This document shows positions 12,172 to 13,546 of a stretch of 13,546 nt of DNA, piece after piece. The notes under the pieces were generated by a model. That model was not told the origin of the DNA. It worked only from the letters and a program-made list of their open reading frames with translations, and did not search any database. Position 1 is the stretch's first letter; the number at the start of each line of letters is the position of its first letter. The DNA lies in NCBI GenBank assembly GCA_944380945.1, contig CALWJG010000027.1:1-13546 (forward strand), written 5' to 3'. Made by a program: the position numbers and the translations under genes. The DNA is from an uncultured Agathobaculum sp. GTDB lineage: Bacteria > Bacillota > Clostridia > Oscillospirales > Butyricicoccaceae.

Positions 12172-12498
12172 ATGAAACGGATTTTCGCAGTGTTTGCGCT
12201 GCTGGCGGTGCTGTGCACCTGCGGCTGCTCCAATCAGGAGGATGCGCGGCCGGAGCAGGAGGATACCAACCAGCAGACGACGGAAAACCGGGACGAAAAC
12301 GACATCGCGGGCCGGGATGACACAGAGGATAACGGCACGCTGGGCGAGGATATCCGCGACGGCGCGGAGGACATGGGCGACGCGGTCAAGCAAGGCGTGG
12401 ATGACGCGGGCAATGCGGTCAAAAAAGGCGCGGATAAGATCGAAGACACGCTGGACGGCGATCAAACCGACGGCGCAGAGACCAAACCGGAAAAGTGA
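12172..12498 (+). CDS. Small acidic lipoprotein with 11-residue amphipathic repeats, function unknown
   Basis: This 108-residue protein has an N-terminal lipoprotein signal ending at Cys19 (sequence CTCGCS), so it should be lipid-anchored outside the cell. The mature part is very acidic and low in complexity up to about residue 58. A helical segment follows with two clear 11-residue repeats, MGDAVKQGVDD (68-78) and AGNAVKKGADK (79-89), and a degenerate one before them. The pattern resembles amphipathic repeats of YtxH- or LEA-like proteins, but no family can be named. AAGGAGG at 12158-12164 gives a strong start. It lies 51 bases after the Gx transporter gene and before a terminator, so it may be the last gene of the apbE operon. 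No promoter was recognised in the gap. Confidence 0.75.
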   Translation: MKRIFAVFALLAVLCTCGCSNQEDARPEQEDTNQQTTENRDENDIAGRDDTEDNGTLGEDIRDGAEDMGDAVKQGVDDAGNAVKKGADKIEDTLDGDQTDGAETKPEK

Positions 12499-12503
12499 GA
12501 CGG

Positions 12504-12531
12504 GCGGCATGGCTTTGGCCATGCCGCTTTT
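12504..12531 (+). terminator. Intrinsic terminator after the lipoprotein gene
   Basis: GCGGCATGGC (12504-12513) pairs with GCCATGCCGC (12518-12527) around a four-base loop and is followed by TTTT. It starts six bases after the lipoprotein stop codon and should end the apbE operon. Confidence 0.85.
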
Positions 12532-12607
12532 GCATTGAAAAAACGCGGGATTTGCGGGCGCGTCAAAAAATTGCCGCGTCATGCGCGCTGTTTGTGGTTT
12601 TTGCGCC

Positions 12608-12636
12608 TTGCACAGCACTTTGCACTGTGATAGAAT
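12608..12636 (+). promoter_or_regulatory. Promoter of gltX
   Basis: TTGCAC (12608-12613) and TAGAAT (12631-12636) are spaced by 17 bases. Transcription should begin near 12643, giving a leader of about 44 bases with only a small ATGGGC/GCCCAT hairpin (12646-12663). The leader is too short for a T-box. The spacer holds an inverted repeat CACAG...CTGTG (12611-12615 and 12625-12629) that could be an operator. Confidence 0.7.
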
Positions 12637-12686
12637 ATTTCTATCATGGGCAAAAACGCCCATACAGGAAGTTGGAGTGAAAGAAA

Positions 12687-13546
12687 ATGGACTATAACCG
12701 CTTGGCGGAACTGTTGTTCCCGCAGATCAATACCACGCCCGAGGAGATCGAGGCGCGCTATCCGAAGCGCAGCCTGCCCGAGGGCGCAAAGGTGACCCGT
12801 ATGGGTCCCAGCCCGACCGGCTTCATGCATTTGGGCAACCTATACGGCGCGCTGGTGGATGAGCGCCTGGCGCACCAGTCGGGCGGCGTGTTCTACCTGC
12901 GCATCGAGGATACGGACAAAAAGCGCGAGGTAGAGGGCGGCGTACAGACCATCATCGAGGCGTTTTCCTCGTTCGGCCTGCCCTTTGACGAGGGCGCGAC
13001 GCTGGACGGCGACAACGGCGCCTACGGCCCCTACCGCCAGAGCCAGCGCGCGGAGATCTACCAGACCTTTGTTAAGTCTCTCGTGCAGCGCGGCATGGCT
13101 TACCCCTGCTTCTGCACGGAGGAGGAGCTCGCTGCGGCGCACGCGGAGCAGGAAAAGAACAAGGAGAATTTCGGCTACTACGGCAAGTACGCGGTCTGGC
13201 GCGACCGGCCGATGGAGGACATCGAAGCCGAGCTCCAAAAGGGCACGCCCTATGTCGTGCGCTTCCGCTCGGAGGGCAGCATTGAGAACAAGATCCGCCA
13301 CGAGGATCTGGTCAAGGGCAAGATGGAGGTCACCGAGAACGATCAGGATGTGGTCATCCTCAAGTCGGACGGCATCCCGACCTACCACTTCGCCCATGTG
13401 GTGGACGACCACCTGATGGGCACGACGGTCGTCGTGCGCGGCGAGGAATGGCTCGCTACGCTGCCGGTGCACCTGCAGCTGTTCCGCGCCATGGGCTGGA
13501 AGCCGCCCAAGTATGCGCACACCGCGCAGCTGATGAAGATCGACCC
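12687..13546 (+). CDS. gltX: Glutamyl-tRNA synthetase, partial (5' part)
   Basis: This is a class I aminoacyl-tRNA synthetase that charges tRNA-Glu with glutamate. The 286 codons in the window cover the catalytic Rossmann domain. The ATP-binding HIGH-type motif appears as GPSPTGFMHLGN, followed by FYLRIEDTDKKREVEGG, YPCFCTEEEL, ILKSDGIPTYHFAHVVDDH and RGEEWLATLPVH, all typical of the family. The KMSKS-type motif and the anticodon-binding domain would lie beyond the right edge. The N-terminal extension before the HIGH motif (about 38 residues) and the FMHLGN variant are like the clostridial form of the enzyme. The ATG at 12687 has GGAG nine bases upstream. The product uses glutamate, the end product of the assimilation genes on the left, but it has its own promoter. 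Confidence 0.95.
   Translation, partial: MDYNRLAELLFPQINTTPEEIEARYPKRSLPEGAKVTRMGPSPTGFMHLGNLYGALVDERLAHQSGGVFYLRIEDTDKKREVEGGVQTIIEAFSSFGLPFDEGATLDGDNGAYGPYRQSQRAEIYQTFVKSLVQRGMAYPCFCTEEELAAAHAEQEKNKENFGYYGKYAVWRDRPMEDIEAELQKGTPYVVRFRSEGSIENKIRHEDLVKGKMEVTENDQDVVILKSDGIPTYHFAHVVDDHLMGTTVVVRGEEWLATLPVHLQLFRAMGWKPPKYAHTAQLMKID

Noticed and set aside
12637..12686. T-box leader for gltX
   Set aside because: The leader from the predicted start is only about 44 bases and has no specifier loop or TGG-type T-box sequence.
1..13546. CRISPR array, tRNA or rRNA gene, insertion sequence, phage attachment site
   Set aside because: No regularly spaced repeats, tRNA-like cloverleaf, transposase motif or paired terminal repeats were seen.

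Overview
The window is a gene-dense, GC-rich stretch of bacterial chromosome built around nitrogen assimilation. A type III glutamine synthetase, a glutamate synthase split into separate domain genes, the ApbE / NusG-domain-II / Gx-transporter trio and a Clostridia-style glutamyl-tRNA synthetase together suggest a GC-rich anaerobic Firmicute, most likely class Clostridia, possibly Oscillospirales. This is inferred from gene content; no rRNA gene or species marker is present.

Positions 1-5003 (minus strand) hold a tightly packed operon for a split glutamate synthase. In transcription order it encodes a class II glutamine amidotransferase, an FMN/Fe-S synthase subunit, a four-cluster ferredoxin, an FAD/NAD(P)H oxidoreductase and a GXGXG-domain subunit that runs off the left edge. 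Positions 5004-5465 are a 462-base divergent control region with a consensus-like promoter facing each way. On the plus strand follow glutamine synthetase III (5466-7553), an ammonium transporter (7781-9022) and a PII protein (9039-9395), ending in a bidirectional terminator shared with a convergent alpha/beta hydrolase gene (9448-10071, minus). Positions 10211-12498 carry ApbE, a NusG-domain-II protein, a Gx transporter family protein and a small acidic lipoprotein, closed by a terminator. gltX starts at 12687 and runs off the right edge.

The genes on both sides of the control region form the ammonium assimilation route: Amt brings in ammonium, PII gates Amt, glutamine synthetase makes glutamine, and glutamate synthase turns glutamine plus 2-oxoglutarate into glutamate.

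The most striking feature is non-coding. Four short RNA hairpins, each with a six-base loop reading A-A-N-G-G-Y closed by a C-G pair, lie in the leaders of the glutamate synthase operon (minus strand), of glutamine synthetase, and twice in tandem between glutamine synthetase and amt. Each overlaps the ascending arm of an intrinsic-terminator-like hairpin, so hairpin and terminator cannot form together. A loop with A at position 1 and G at position 4 is the hallmark of RNA sites bound by ANTAR-domain antiterminators. The window therefore looks like a nitrogen regulon controlled by RNA-binding antitermination, but with single hairpins rather than the usual pair. No ANTAR protein is encoded here.
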